Assembly (NCBI RefSeq): GCF_000319305.2 | Contig: NZ_AMWJ02000001.1 | Coordinates: forward strand, 62,001 to 126,000 | Source: Pseudomonas bharatica CSV86 | GTDB lineage: Bacteria; Pseudomonadota; Gammaproteobacteria; Pseudomonadales; Pseudomonadaceae | Length of the DNA stretch: 64,000 nt | Direction of reading: 5' to 3' | Part shown: piece after piece, positions 23,450 through 34,800 of the stretch | How the letters are laid out: every line of letters begins with the position of its first letter | Numbering within the stretch: position 1 is the first letter of the stretch | Notes under the pieces: model-generated | The model's database searches: none | What the model was told of the DNA's origin: nothing | Seen by the model: only the letters and a program-made list of their open reading frames with translations | Translations under genes and position numbers: made by a program

Positions 23450-25351
23450 ATGTCGCACCAATCTGATCTGATCAGCGAGGACATCCTCGCCTACCTGGCC
23501 CAGCACGAGCGCAAGGAACTCCTGCGTTTCCTCACCTGCGGCAACGTCGACGACGGCAAGAGCACCCTGATCGGTCGCCTGCTGCACGATTCGAAGATGA
23601 TCTACGAGGACCACCTCGAGGCCATCACCCGTGACTCGAAGAAAGTCGGCACCACCGGCGAAGAGGTCGATCTGGCACTGCTGGTCGACGGCCTGCAGGC
23701 CGAGCGCGAGCAGGGCATCACCATCGATGTCGCCTACCGCTACTTCTCCACCGCCAAGCGCAAGTTCATCATCGCCGACACCCCGGGCCACGAGCAGTAC
23801 ACCCGCAACATGGCCACCGGCGCCTCCACCTGCGACCTGGCGATCATCCTCGTTGACGCCCGCTATGGTGTGCAGACCCAGACCCGCCGGCACAGCTACA
23901 TCGCCTCGCTGCTGGGTATCAAGCACATCGTGGTCGCCGTCAACAAGATGGACCTGAAGGGCTTCGACGAGCAGGTCTTCGAGTCGATCAAGGCCGACTA
24001 CCTGAAGTTCGCCGAAGGCATCCAGCTCAAGCCGAGCAGCCTGCACTTCGTGCCGATGTCGGCGCTCAAGGGCGACAACGTGGTCAACCGCAGCGAGCGT
24101 TCGCCGTGGTACACCGGCCCTGCGCTGATGGAAATCCTCGAGACCGTCGAAGTCGCCGCCGACCGCAACTTCACCGACCTGCGTTTCCCGGTGCAGTACG
24201 TCAACCGTCCGAACCTGAACTTCCGCGGCTTCGCCGGTACCATCGCCAGCGGTCTGGTGCACAAGGGTGATGAAGTGGTGGTCCTGCCGTCGGGCAAGAG
24301 CAGCCGGGTAAAGTCCATCGTCACCTTCGAAGGCGAACTGGAAAGCGCGGGTCCTGGCCAGGCCGTGACCCTGACCATGGAAGACGAGATCGACATCTCC
24401 CGCGGCGATCTGTTGGTCCATGCCGACAACGTACCGCCGGTGACCGACCAGTTCGACGCCATGCTGGTATGGATGTCCGAGGAGCCGATGCTTCCGGGCA
24501 AGAAGTACGACATCAAGCGCGCCACCAGCTATGTGCCGGGCTCGATTGCCAGCATCACCCACAAGGTCGATGTGAACACCCTCGAGCAGGGCGCTGCCAG
24601 CGCGCTGCAACTGAACGAGATCGGCCGGGTCAAGGTGGCCCTCGACGCTTCGATCGCCCTGGACGGTTACGACAGCAACCGCACCACCGGCGCCTTCATC
24701 GTCATCGACCGCCTGACCAACGGCACCGTCGGCGCCGGCATGATCATCGCCCCGCCAGTCCTGCCGCACGGCAGCACCGGCCAGCATGGCAAGCAGGCCC
24801 ACGTTTCCACCGAGGAGCGTGCCCTGCGCTTCGGCCAGCAACCGGCCACCGTGCTGTTCAGCGGCCTGTCGGGCGCTGGCAAGAGCACCCTGGCCTATGC
24901 CGTCGAACGCAAGCTGTTCGACATGGGCCGTGCGGTCTACGTACTGGATGGCCAGAACCTGCGTCATGACCTGAACAAGGGCCTGCCGCAGGACCGCGCC
25001 GGTCGTACCGAGAACTGGCGTCGTGCCGCGCATGTGGCGCGTCAGTTCAACGAAGCCGGCCTGCTGACCCTGGCCGCGTTCGTCGCGCCGGATGCCGAAG
25101 GCCGCGAACAGGCCAAGGCGCTGATCGGCAAGGACCGTCTGGTCACCGTCTACGTCCAGGCCTCGCCGCTGGCCTGCCGCGAACGTGACCCGCAAGGCCT
25201 GTACGCCGCCGGCGGCGACAACATCCCGGGCGAAAGCTTCCCGTACGATGTGCCGCAGGATGCCGACCTGGTGATCGATACCCAATCCACCAGCGTGGAA
25301 GAGGGCGTGAAGCAGGTGCTGGATGTGCTGCGCACGCGTGGTGCGATCTAA
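23450..25351 (+). CDS. cysNC: Bifunctional sulfate adenylyltransferase subunit 1 / adenylylsulfate kinase CysNC
   Basis: Fusion of 633 residues. The CysN part (about 1-440) is an EF-Tu-like GTPase with G1 GNVDDGKST at about 29-37, G3 DTPGHEQYT and G4 NKMDLKGF. The CysC part (about 455-633) is APS kinase with P-loop GLSGAGKST near residue 471 and the [11 protein letters not shown] substrate segment. Together with CysD it converts sulfate to PAPS for cysteine synthesis. The fused form is normal in Pseudomonas. Ends at a terminator at 25371. Confidence 0.96.
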   Translation: MSHQSDLISEDILAYLAQHERKELLRFLTCGNVDDGKSTLIGRLLHDSKMIYEDHLEAITRDSKKVGTTGEEVDLALLVDGLQAEREQGITIDVAYRYFSTAKRKFIIADTPGHEQYTRNMATGASTCDLAIILVDARYGVQTQTRRHSYIASLLGIKHIVVAVNKMDLKGFDEQVFESIKADYLKFAEGIQLKPSSLHFVPMSALKGDNVVNRSERSPWYTGPALMEILETVEVAADRNFTDLRFPVQYVNRPNLNFRGFAGTIASGLVHKGDEVVVLPSGKSSRVKSIVTFEGELESAGPGQAVTLTMEDEIDISRGDLLVHADNVPPVTDQFDAMLVWMSEEPMLPGKKYDIKRATSYVPGSIASITHKVDVNTLEQGAASALQLNEIGRVKVALDASIALDGYDSNRTTGAFIVIDRLTNGTVGAGMIIAPPVLPHGSTGQHGKQAHVSTEERALRFGQQPATVLFSGLSGAGKSTLAYAVERKLFDMGRAVYVLDGQNLRHDLNKGLPQDRAGRTENWRRAAHVARQFNEAGLLTLAAFVAPDAEGREQAKALIGKDRLVTVYVQASPLACRERDPQGLYAAGGDNIPGESFPYDVPQDADLVIDTQSTSVEEGVKQVLDVLRTRGAI

Positions 25352-25370
25352 GCGTCCCGGCTGACAACAG

Positions 25371-25392
25371 AAACCCCGCTTCGGCGGGGTTT
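25371..25392. terminator. Rho-independent terminator after cysNC
   Basis: AAACCCCGC-TTCG-GCGGGGTTT, a perfect nine-base stem with UUCG loop and a T-rich tail, 20 bp after the cysNC stop. Confidence 0.93.
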
Positions 25393-25409
25393 CTGTTTTC
25401 TGGCGTGAT

Positions 25410-25492
25410 GGCCTCATCGCTGGCAAGCCAGCTTCCACAGGGTTCAGCGGCGCCGCAGGCCCTGTGGGAGCTGGCTTGCCAGCGATGAGGCA
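25410..25492. repeat. REPIN between cysNC and mdeR
   Basis: Palindrome of about 83 bp made of two inverted REP cores; one arm has a single change (AGCTTCCAC for AGCTCCCAC). It sits between the convergent ends of cysNC and mdeR. Confidence 0.88.
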
Positions 25493-25511
25493 CGGATGAG
25501 CGCCACAGCAT

Positions 25512-26027
25512 TCAGATGTGTTTCTCCGACACCGGAATCACCCGCTTCTCCTTCACCGCCTTGTACGAAAAACTCGAATAGATCTCCTTCACCCCCGGCA
25601 GCGACTGCAAGGTTTCCCGAGCGAACTCCCCGAACGACTCCAGATCCCGAGCCAGCACCTCCAGCAGAAAGTCGTAACGCCCTGAAATGTTATGGCAGGC
25701 GACAATCTCCGGAATCTCCATCAGCCGTTGCTCGAAAGCCCGGGCCATGTCCTTGGTATGCGAATCCATCATGATGCTGACGAAGGCGGTCACCCCGAAG
25801 CCCAGCGCCTTGGGTGAAAGGATCGCCTGATAGCCGGTGATATGCCCGCTTTCCTCCAGTTGCTTGACCCGCCGCCAACACGGCGACGTGGTCAGGGCCA
25901 CGCTGTCGGCCAGCTCGGAGATGGTCAGGCGCGCGTTGTCCTGCAGGGCGCCGAGCAGGGCGCGATCGGTGCGGTCAAGCGCATTGGGCAGGATTTGCCC
26001 TGATTTCAGCGGATCGTGGAGTTTCAT
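25512..26027 (-). CDS. mdeR: Lrp/AsnC-family regulator, MdeR type
   Basis: Transcriptional regulator of 171 residues. The N-terminal helix-turn-helix (about 18-75) contains LDRTDRALLGALQDNARLTISELA, and the C-terminal RAM/effector domain (about 85-160) contains GRYDFLLEV. It is divergent from the methionine gamma-lyase gene, the arrangement known for mdeR-mdeA in P. putida, where MdeR activates mdeA. A perfect AT-rich palindrome at 26054-26069 in the shared 92-bp intergenic region is the likely operator. Confidence 0.88.
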   Translation of the reverse strand: MKLHDPLKSGQILPNALDRTDRALLGALQDNARLTISELADSVALTTSPCWRRVKQLEESGHITGYQAILSPKALGFGVTAFVSIMMDSHTKDMARAFEQRLMEIPEIVACHNISGRYDFLLEVLARDLESFGEFARETLQSLPGVKEIYSSFSYKAVKEKRVIPVSEKHI

Positions 26028-26053
26028 GCCCGGAGATCCCCGTGGTGGTGGTC

Positions 26054-26069
26054 ATATTTGGAAAAATAT
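26054..26069. promoter_or_regulatory. Palindromic operator candidate between mdeR and mdeA
   Basis: ATATTT-GGAA-AAATAT, with perfect six-base arms around a 4-nt centre, in the divergent promoter region. AT-rich palindromes of this kind suit Lrp-family regulators; binding by MdeR is inferred. Confidence 0.5.
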
Positions 26070-26119
26070 TAGTTCATCGCTGGCATAAGCTTATAGCAAG
26101 CCAACAAGAGGGCATCGCC

Positions 26120-27321
26120 ATGAGCGGCTCCAGCAAGCAGCAAGGATTTGCTACCCGTGCCATTCACCATGGCTACGATCCGCAGGCCCACGGAGGGGCG
26201 CTGGTGCCGCCGGTCTACCAGACGGCCACGTTTGCCTTTCCCTCTGTCGAGTACGGCGCGGCCTGTTTTGCCGGCGAGGCGGCCGGGCATTTCTACAGCC
26301 GGATCTCCAACCCGACCCTGGCGGTTCTGGAAAACCGCATGGCGTCGCTGGAAGGCGGAGAGGCCGCGTTGGCCCTGGCATCGGGCATGGGCGCCATCAC
26401 CGCAACGCTGTGGACCCTATTGCGCCCCGGTGACGAAGTTCTGCTCGGCAGCACCTTGTATGGCTGTACCTTTGCCTTCCTGCATCACGGCATCGGTGAA
26501 TTCGGGTCAGGCTGAAACATGTCGATATGGGTGACCTGAAAGCCGTAGAGGCAGCGATCACCCCGGCGACGCGGGTGATCTGTTTCGAATCCCCGGCCAA
26601 CCCCAACATGCACCTGGCCGATATCGCCGGGGTGGCGAAGATCGCCCGCCAACACGGCGCGACGCTGGTGGTAGACAACACTTACTGCACGCCGTACCTG
26701 CAACGTCCGCTGGAGCTGGGTGCCGACCTGGTGGTGCATTCGGCAACCAAGTACCTCAGCGGGCATGGCGATATCACCGCGGGGCTGGTGATCGGCGCGA
26801 AGGCGCTGGTGGACCGGATTCGTCTGGAAGGCCTGAAGGACATGACCGGTGCGGTGCTGTCACCCCATGACGCCTCGTTGCTGATGCGTGGGCTGAAGAC
26901 CCTGAATCTTCGTATGGAACGGCACTGTGCCAATGCCCAGGCGCTGGCGGAGTTTCTCAGGAAGCAGCCGGAAGTGGAGGTGTTGCATTACCCCGGGCTG
27001 CCGTCTTTCCCGCAGCATGCGCTGGCGAAACGGCAGATGGCCTTGCCGGGCGGCATGCTGGCATTCGAATTGAAGGGTGGGATCCTTGCCGGGCGGCGCT
27101 TCATGAATGCGCTGCAACTGTTCTCGCGGGCGGTCAGCCTGGGCGATGCCGAGTCGCTGGCGCAGCATCCGGCGAGCATGACCCATTCCAGCTACACGTC
27201 GGAGGAGCGGGCGCAGCATGGGATTTCCGAGGGCTTGGTGCGTTTGTCGGTGGGGCTGGAGGATATCGATGACTTGCTGGGGGATGTGCGCCAGGCATTG
27301 AAGGCCTGTTCCCCAGGATAG
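26120..27321 (+). CDS. mdeA: Methionine gamma-lyase MdeA, apparent frameshift
   Basis: PLP enzyme of the Cys/Met metabolism family that splits L-methionine into methanethiol, 2-oxobutyrate and ammonia. The first frame (from ATG 26120) stops after GIGEFGSG; the second continues from about 26510. Adding one G to the run at 26504-26506 joins them (GEFGVRLKHVDMGDL) into a protein of about 400 residues, the family length. Present are LYGCTFAF with the active-site Cys that distinguishes MGL from related lyases, the SATKYLSGHGD PLP-lysine motif, and the SLGDAESLAQHPASMTH C-terminal region. Gene is probably intact in the organism. Divergent from mdeR. Confidence 0.9.
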
Positions 27322-27480
27322 GTCTCACAAGCATTTTCTAATCTTCTGTAGTCCTCCTACAAAAACGCGGTTTTGCCACGGATGTGTCTTTCGCGATTTG
27401 AAGAAGTCGCATGATTTTTCTCACCGCTGAATGAGCCTAGTTTCCGGGACAACGATTTCCCGGATCATGGAGCGCTCAGG

Positions 27481-29625
27481 ATGGCGGCAGATAATCAACA
27501 CCATGGCGAAATGCCCGATTCCGGGCTGGCCTGCCTGGTCATGCTGGCGCGATACCACAACCTGGCGGTCAACCCGGAACAGTTGCTCCATCGCTTCGCG
27601 GTCGGCAACGGCCGTTTCTGCACCAGCCTGATCCTCCAGGCGTTCAAGCAGCTCGGGCTCAAGGCGCGGGTTTCCAACTGCCCGGTCGAGCGCCTGTGCC
27701 ATCTGCCGTTGCCGGCCATCGCCCTGGACGGGGAGGGCGGGTATTTCATCATCGCCAAGGTGGATGGCGATCAGGTTCTGCTTCAGGACCCACGACTCAC
27801 GAGCCCGCAGGTATCGACGCTTGACGCGGTGAGCAGACGCTGGAGTGGTGAGGTCATTCTCGTGCGGTCCCGGGCGCACCTGCCCGGAGCGGTGGCGCGC
27901 TTCGACCTGTCCTGGTTCATCCCTGCTGTCGTCAGGCACCGGCACTTGCTGGGTGAAACCTTGCTGGTGTCGTTTGTCCTGCAACTGTTCGCCTTGCTCA
28001 CGCCGCTGTTTTTCCAGGTGGTGATGGACAAGGTCCTGGTGCACCGGGGGCTGACCACCCTGGATGTCATCGTGATCGGCCTGCTGGTGATCACCTTGTT
28101 CGAAAGCCTGCTGGGCCTGCTGCGAACCTACGTCTTCGGTCACACCGCGTGCCGCATGGACGTGGAACTGGGCAAGCGGCTGTTTCAACACCTGGTGGAC
28201 CTGCCGCTGGCGTACTTTCGCGCACGGAGAGTGGGCGATTCGGTCGCCCGGGCCAGAGAGCTGGAAAACATCCGCAGCTTCCTTACCGGCAACAGCATCA
28301 CCGTGGTACTGGACGTGCTGTTTTCCGGGGTCTTCATTGCCGTGATGTTTGCCTACAGCGGTTGGTTGACCCTGGTCGTCGTGCTGTCGCTGCCGTTCTA
28401 CGTGCTGGTTTCCTTGCTGGTCACACCGCCGCTGCGGGCGCGCCTGGAGCAGAGTTTCAACCGCGGTGCGGAAAACCAGGCCTTCCTGGTCGAGACCATC
28501 ACCGCCATCGACACCCTCAAGTCGATGGCGGTGGAGCCGCAGGTCACCCGGCGCTGGGATGACCATCTGGCCGCCTATGTCGCGGCCAGCTTCAAGACCC
28601 AGAACCTGTCGGCACTCGCCCATGAAAGCGCCGCGCTGATCGGCAAGCTGGTCACCGTCGTCACCCTGTGGCTGGGCGCGCGGCTGGTGATCGAGGGTGA
28701 GCTGACCGTCGGCCAGTTGATCGCCTTCAATATGCTGGCGGGACGGGTTTCGCAGCCGATCCTGCGGTTGGCGCAGCTGTGGAGCAGCTTCCAGCAGATC
28801 GGGGTGTCCATCCAGCGCTTGGGTGACATCTTCAATACTCGTACCGAAGCCAATCACGGCAACGCCAGTACGCTGCCGAGGCTGGGTGGGCAGATCGAAC
28901 TTGACCAAGTGAGCTTCCGTTACCGCGCCGATGCCAGCGAGGTTTTGCGCGGAGTCAGCCTGCGGATCGCGCCGGGGGAGGTCATAGGCGTGGTTGGGCG
29001 CTCCGGGTCGGGCAAGAGCACCCTGACCCGCCTGGTCCAGCGGCTCTATGCACCCGAACGTGGCCGGGTATTGCTCGACGGGATGGACCTCGCCCTGGTG
29101 GACGTTTCGTCCCTGCGCCGCCAGATCGGCGTGGTGCTGCAGGAAAACATGCTGTTTCGCCGCAGCGTTCGCGACAACATCGCCCTTGCCGATCCTGGCG
29201 CGCCAATCGAGGACATCATCGCAGCGGCGAAGCTGGCGGGTGCCCATGAATTCATCCTCGAATTGCCCGAGGGCTACGACACCCTGGTGGGCGAGCAGGG
29301 CGCTTCGCTCTCGGGCGGGCAGCGCCAGCGCCTGGCCATCGCCCGCGCCCTGATGGGCAATCCGCGCATCCTTATCCTCGACGAAGCCACCAGCGCCCTC
29401 GACTACGAGTCGGAGCGGATCATCCAGCAGAACATGGCGCGGATCTGCCGCGACCGTACGGTGATCATCATTGCTCATCGGTTGTCCGCGGTTCGTCATG
29501 CCGACCGGATCCTGGTCATGGAGCGCGGACAGATCGTCGAGCAGGGCGGCCATGAACAACTGCTGCAACGGCCTGACGGGGTCTACGCCCACTTGCACCG
29601 GTTGCAGCAAGGCGGTGGCGAATGA
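27481..29625 (+). CDS. Type I secretion ABC exporter with C39-like domain (HlyB/RtxB type)
   Basis: Inner-membrane exporter of 714 residues. N-terminal peptidase-C39-like domain (about 1-125): the position of the catalytic Cys is Ser (DSGLACLVML), so it should bind rather than cleave the substrate, as the HlyB C39-like domain does. The membrane domain follows (about 155-440). The ATPase domain (about 470-714) has Walker A GRSGSGKST, signature LSGGQRQR and Walker B ILILDEATSALD. Its stop overlaps the next gene by four bases. The likely cargo is the large RTX protein at 31831. No TolC-type outer-membrane gene is in the cluster. Confidence 0.92.
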   Translation: MAADNQHHGEMPDSGLACLVMLARYHNLAVNPEQLLHRFAVGNGRFCTSLILQAFKQLGLKARVSNCPVERLCHLPLPAIALDGEGGYFIIAKVDGDQVLLQDPRLTSPQVSTLDAVSRRWSGEVILVRSRAHLPGAVARFDLSWFIPAVVRHRHLLGETLLVSFVLQLFALLTPLFFQVVMDKVLVHRGLTTLDVIVIGLLVITLFESLLGLLRTYVFGHTACRMDVELGKRLFQHLVDLPLAYFRARRVGDSVARARELENIRSFLTGNSITVVLDVLFSGVFIAVMFAYSGWLTLVVVLSLPFYVLVSLLVTPPLRARLEQSFNRGAENQAFLVETITAIDTLKSMAVEPQVTRRWDDHLAAYVAASFKTQNLSALAHESAALIGKLVTVVTLWLGARLVIEGELTVGQLIAFNMLAGRVSQPILRLAQLWSSFQQIGVSIQRLGDIFNTRTEANHGNASTLPRLGGQIELDQVSFRYRADASEVLRGVSLRIAPGEVIGVVGRSGSGKSTLTRLVQRLYAPERGRVLLDGMDLALVDVSSLRRQIGVVLQENMLFRRSVRDNIALADPGAPIEDIIAAAKLAGAHEFILELPEGYDTLVGEQGASLSGGQRQRLAIARALMGNPRILILDEATSALDYESERIIQQNMARICRDRTVIIIAHRLSAVRHADRILVMERGQIVEQGGHEQLLQRPDGVYAHLHRLQQGGGE

Positions 29626-31036
29626 CGGCCTGGCGTCTGTTGCTGGAGCGTTACCGCGACGCCTGGATCGAAGCCTGGCGTCGGCGCCGGGTAATGGATG
29701 GGCCGCGCCGGACGCAGAACGAGCTGGAGTTTCTGCCGGCTGCTTTGGCCCTTCAGGAAACCCCGGTGCATCCCGCGCCGCGCGTGCTCCAGTGGAGCTT
29801 GCTGTTGTTCACCGCGCTGGCCGTTGCCTGGGCCTGTATCGGCGAGGTGGATGTGGTCGCCAGTGCTACGGGGAAAGTGGTGCCCAGCGGGCGCAGCAAA
29901 CGCATCCAGGCCAGCGAAGGCGCGGTGGTTCGGGCGATTCATGTCAGCGATGGACAAGCGGTCCGGGCCGGAGACCTGCTGGTGGAGCTTGACGACCGGA
30001 TCGCCGCCGCAGAGGTCGAGCGCCTGGGGGGTGAGCTGCTGGCGGCGCAAATCGACATGGCACGAGCCCAGGCCTTGCTTCGGGCCATCGAGCGTCAGCG
30101 CGAACCGGAACACCTGGCCGCACTCATTCCCCAGGCCTCGCCCCAGCAGCAACAGGCAGCACAGCGCTGGCTGCTGGGGCAGTACGAGGAGTTGCGGGCG
30201 GCGCTGGACCAGGCCACGGCCGAAATCCATCAGCGCGGTGCCGAAGCCCGTTCTGCCGAAGCGCGGGTCGATTCGCTGATGAAACTGCTGGTTATCACCC
30301 GTCAGTTGGCCGCCGATTACCGGCAACTGTGGCAGGAGTCGGCCATGGCCAAGCACCGCTACCTGGAAAAGGAACAGATGCGTCTTGACCAGGAGCAGGA
30401 GCTGGCTACCCAGCGCCTGCGCGTGGAAGAGCTGACGGCGGCAAAGGATGCCGCTGGCCATCGCCATGCCAGCGTCATCGCCCAGACCCGCCGGGCCATG
30501 CTCGATCTGCACGGTGAGGCCAGCAAGCGGGCGGTCGGCCTGACCCTGGAGTTGAGCAAGGCCGAACAGCGGCATCGCCTCAAGCGTCTGGTCTCGCCGG
30601 TCGACGGCACGGTACAGCAACTGGCGATTCATACCCGTGGCGGTGTGGTGACCGAAGCGCAGACGTTGATGGTGATCGTCCGGTCGAGCAACCGGTGGAA
30701 GTCGAAGTGCAGTTCGAGAACAAGGATATCGGCTTTGTGTTTCCCGGGCAGACGGTGGAAATAAAGGTCGAGACATTCACGTTCACGCGCTACGGAGTTA
30801 TTCCCGGCGTTGTCCAGAGTATTTCCAGTGATGCCATCGAAGATGAGCGGCGGGGCTTGATGTATAGCGCCAGGGTGAAACTTGAGCAGCGGCATATTCG
30901 GGTTAATGAACGGGATATTCCTTTGTCCGCGGGTATGGCGGTGCGGGCCGAAGTGATAACGGACAGGCGCAAGGTGATCAGTTATTTCCTGAGTCCGTTG
31001 CAGCGGCATGTTCGGGAAAGTCTGGGGGAGAGATAA
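29622..31036 (+). CDS. Type I secretion periplasmic adaptor (HlyD family), apparent frameshift
   Basis: Membrane-fusion protein that bridges the ABC exporter and an outer-membrane channel. One N-terminal membrane helix (about 52-72) is followed by a lipoyl/biotinyl-like half-motif (VVPSGRSKRIQASEGAVV), a long coiled-coil region (about 125-300), and the closing beta domain. The frame breaks at about 30680: adding one C to GTCCGG gives VIVPVEQPVEVEVQFENKD and a total of about 471 residues, normal for HlyD proteins. Translationally coupled to the exporter (ATGA overlap). Confidence 0.9.
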
Positions 31037-31039
31037 GTT

Positions 31040-31828
31040 ATGAATGTTGCGCTGGGTTTGCTGCTGAAAACTGCACTCGTGATGATGGTGTGGTTTTGGA
31101 ATTCTCTGCGGTTGCTTGCGCTGTTGCTGATTGTCCTGCTCGGAGCTTTGAGTGTGTGGAAGATTGTTGAGGTCGTCAGGTGGCCTGCTCCAATTCGTTA
31201 CTTTCAAGATCCTTACGTATGTGGGCAGATCTCTGGCTATGTGCTCAGGTTTTCATGGGAGTATGTGTTGTATTGGCCGGAGTATGAAGGGCTGAGTTCG
31301 TGGGAGCCAGGGTTTCACAAAAATAAGAGCGGGTGCGATGCAAATCTGAATGCGCTTAAGTTGATTGCCTCGTGGCCAGAGATGAAGCCTGGTGTAAGCA
31401 CGTACCGCTCTACCGGGTTTACGTACGATTTTGAAGGCGTAAGCATATTGGTGAAACCCTCTTCGAGGGCGGTTACAGATATGCAAAGGTTATTGAAATT
31501 AACGCTTGAGGGCCTGACTCCGGAGCAGCGTCGTGGAGTTGAATATATCAATGAGTTGGGGCTTTTTCATGTTCGTGGATTTGGTCCGATGAGCAGGGAA
31601 GGCGTGTCTGACTTCTATTGGAGTGAGCAGGATGGGCAAATAAAACACGTAGCCTATTGCCCATGGCTACCTATTCAGAAAAGAACTGCTGAATGTAATT
31701 TCAGGTTCTTTATTTCGGAGTTAGGGGCCTTTTCCGAAATTGAATTTCAATTTGAAAAGCTGGAGCACTGGCAAGAGATTGTGCGTGCTTCGGTGGATTT
31801 TCTTAACGAAGGGTTGATAGGGAGTTAA
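31040..31828 (+). CDS. Unknown membrane-anchored protein within the type I secretion operon
   Basis: I do not recognise this 262-residue protein. A strongly hydrophobic N-terminal stretch (about residues 5-42) predicts one or two membrane helices; the rest is soluble and rich in aromatic residues (for example FSWEYVLYWPEYEG), with several Cys. It begins 3 bp after the adaptor stop and ends 2 bp before the RTX gene start, so it is in the operon. Its base composition is clearly more AT-rich than the flanking exporter genes, as is the first 0.5 kb of the next gene, suggesting separate acquisition. HlyC-type acyltransferases occur at this place in some toxin operons, but the size and sequence do not fit. 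An accessory or self-protection role is possible but unproven. Confidence 0.7.
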   Translation: MNVALGLLLKTALVMMVWFWNSLRLLALLLIVLLGALSVWKIVEVVRWPAPIRYFQDPYVCGQISGYVLRFSWEYVLYWPEYEGLSSWEPGFHKNKSGCDANLNALKLIASWPEMKPGVSTYRSTGFTYDFEGVSILVKPSSRAVTDMQRLLKLTLEGLTPEQRRGVEYINELGLFHVRGFGPMSREGVSDFYWSEQDGQIKHVAYCPWLPIQKRTAECNFRFFISELGAFSEIEFQFEKLEHWQEIVRASVDFLNEGLIGS

Positions 31829-31830
31829 AG

Positions 31831-34800
31831 ATGAGTAAATTGACTGAGTCCGATCTGGGGCATGCCAAAAAATTGCTCGAGGATGAGGGGCCTGCATCAA
31901 TGTATGAGTATCTTGGTTCTAAAGGTGATCGATATTCAAAGTTGGCTGCCGGCGTGGTTGAGCTTAAATCCATATCAGGTATTGCAGCGTCCAGCTATAT
32001 GCATTCCGTTGCCGGAAGGGAAGGCAGGCAGCTTTCGAAAGCTGATGTAGAAAGCATCATGCGTACCATGGCAAAACACTACCTGGATGACACGGGGTTG
32101 AGGTTGAAAGACGGCGTGGTTGATCGCGAAATAGATCATTTGGCGGCGGCCGCTTTTCATAGCGAGACATTCAAGGGGCATGGTTTGCCGGATGAAGCCT
32201 GGACGCTCTATCCCGTTCTCGAAGTGCTAACCAAACAAGGACGAGCGGCCTACTGGGAAAAGGTTCTGGACGCCGCCGGTGATCCGGTCAAGGAAGGACT
32301 GTTGACGGTGGATACCACGATGATGATGTCCTCTGCGAGTGCGATGGCACCGGAGCCTCAACGTCAACTGGCGAGGGAGTTCATCGACACATTCGACTCA
32401 CCTTCCGGCTTGATGAGTATGGTTGGAACCGCATCGTCAAAATGGTTTGAGTCACTTATCGACTGGTTGCCGAGTTTCAATGTCGAGACACCACCTGTTG
32501 AAGCCGATCTCCAGCTTCAGATCAACACCACGCCTGCACCCCGGCAGGAAATCCTCGACGAAGACCGCGTCCGCGACGACGTCTCCAACGGCTTCATCCA
32601 GAACCGTGCAACCCACAGCATCGCGTTCAGCGACGGCACCCTGGACAAGACCGATTTCACCTCCGCGCAGATGGGCAGTATTGCCACAGGGGGCATCCGC
32701 CCCGGCGAATTGCAGCCCGACCCCAACGTGCAGCCCTCTTCCCATCTCTCCCGGTTCTACCGCGATGGCAACGAGAGCGGCTCCCCGGATTTCAGCTTGC
32801 GCAACGCGGTGGTGCTCGGCGGGCTGTCCGCCCAGACCGTGGTCAACACCTTCGTCGACCCGCTGTTGCTGGATCTCACCGGCAACGGTGCGGGCATGAC
32901 GGCGATCAGCGACGGCGTGCTGTTCGATGTGGATAACAGCGGCTCCCTGCGCCGCACAGGCTGGGCCGATGCGCACACCGGGATGCTGGTACGCGAGGAC
33001 GGCAGCGGGATCCGCAACATCAGCCAGCTGTTCTCCGAGTACTACGGCGGTCAGGCCGGGGTGGACGGCGGCTCGGGACAACGGCCGCACAAGGACGGTT
33101 TTGCCGCCCTTGCCAGTGAGGACGGCAACCAGGATGGTGCGATCAATGCGCAGGACAGCATCTGGAGCCAGTTGCGTGTCTGGGTCGATGCCAATCAGGA
33201 TGGCCGCGCCGAGGGCGCTGAGCTCAAAACGCCCGACGAACTAGGCATCACGGCGATCCGGGTCGACCAGGTCACCCCGCTGGCCGAACAGCGCCAAGGC
33301 AACCAGGTGCTGGCGCGGGGGACCTTTACCCGGGAGGGTGTCGAGCGCGAGATCCTGGCGGTCAACTTCCTCTCCGACTCCGTCAGTAACCGCATCACGC
33401 CCCAGCCGGGCGGCAACATCATCGAGTCGACGTCGGAAGGCACGACAACCCGGGCGTTCGCCAGCCAGAGCACGACAAACGCGGTGCTCGACGCGGCAAC
33501 CCTGGGCGTTACCAACCTGTACGGTGGCAGCGGCGACGATGTACTCACGGCGGCTGCGGGTGGCAGTTGGCTAGTGGGCGGGCAGGGCAGCAATACCTAC
33601 GTCGGCGGCGCAGGCGACGATGTCTTCGTCATCAGCGCCACTGACGACCCGACCAATATCAAGGGCAATGGTGGACGGGACACGGCATTGATCGTCGGCG
33701 ACAAGGGCGTCGCGCTGAACATGGCCGAGTCCGGGCTGACCATTGCTCAAGGTGGCAGGGGCAAGGACATCATCGCCAGTGGCGGTGCCCGTGGCGTATT
33801 CATCAAGGGTGGCTCGGGTGACAGCACCTTGATCGGCGGGGCGGGCAACGACGTGCTGTCCGGCGGCAGCGGTCGCAATACCATCATCGGCGGCAGCGGC
33901 AAGTCGGTGATCTACGCCGGGCCGAAGGGCGACAGCATCCTGGCTTCCGATGGCGGCAGCATCATTTATGCCGGTGGCGGGGCTGACCTGATCCAGGGCG
34001 GTCCTGCGGATGACGTCATCGAGGCGGGCCGCGGCGATGCGCAGATCGATGGCGGGGGTGGCGTCAACCTGGTCTCGCTCCACGGCGGTCATGACCAATA
34101 CCTGATCACCCGGACCGCGACCGGTTACCAGGTCGTCGACAGTGTGGTCGGGCGGGATGGCAAGTTGGCCCTGACGAATATCCAGAAACTCGGCTTTTCC
34201 GACCTGTCGGGCATCGACCTGGCAGCCCCCAACGCGCTACCGATTGCCGACATCGTGGAGGCCGCCAGCGATCACGAGGACGGTATCCAGCTCATCCCGG
34301 CAGCCACCTTGCTGAGCAACGACCAGCCATTGAACAGCATAGGCCCGCTGCGCATCGCCAACCTCAGCGATGCCCGTGGTGCCACGGTCAGCCTTACCGA
34401 ACAGGGCGATGTACAGGTCGTGCCGGAGGCGAACCACTCGGGGGTGATCAGCTTCAAGTACGACCTGGTCGATGCCCAGGGCAACCCGTCGGCGACCGTG
34501 GTCGATCTGGATACCGGGGCGTCAGCACCACTGCGGGCCCTGGTGACGCTCCGCGCTGCCGACGCGCCACCCGATCCACTGGTTGCACGGCAGTGGTATC
34601 TGGACGACATCAATGTCTTGCCGGTCTGGGACGACTACACCGGCAAAGGGGTGCGCATCGGCCAGTTCGAGCCCGGTGGGCGCTTTGCCGTCAGCCCGGA
34701 GATCTTCGATACCCGGCATCCGGATTTGCAGGCCAACGTCGATCAGGCCTGGCTGCAGACGCAGCGTGCCCACGGCGGGCCGCCTGAAGTGGTATCGAAT

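Noticed and set aside
22319-25438. 1039-codon minus-strand open frame
   Set aside because: Lies antisense to cysD and cysNC; arises from high-GC third-position bias.
27421-29610. 729-codon minus-strand open frame
   Set aside because: Antisense shadow of the type I ABC exporter gene; composition Gln/Asp/His-rich as expected for such shadows.
31040-31828. HlyC-type toxin acyltransferase
   Set aside because: Too long, membrane-anchored, and lacks the compact HlyC pattern.
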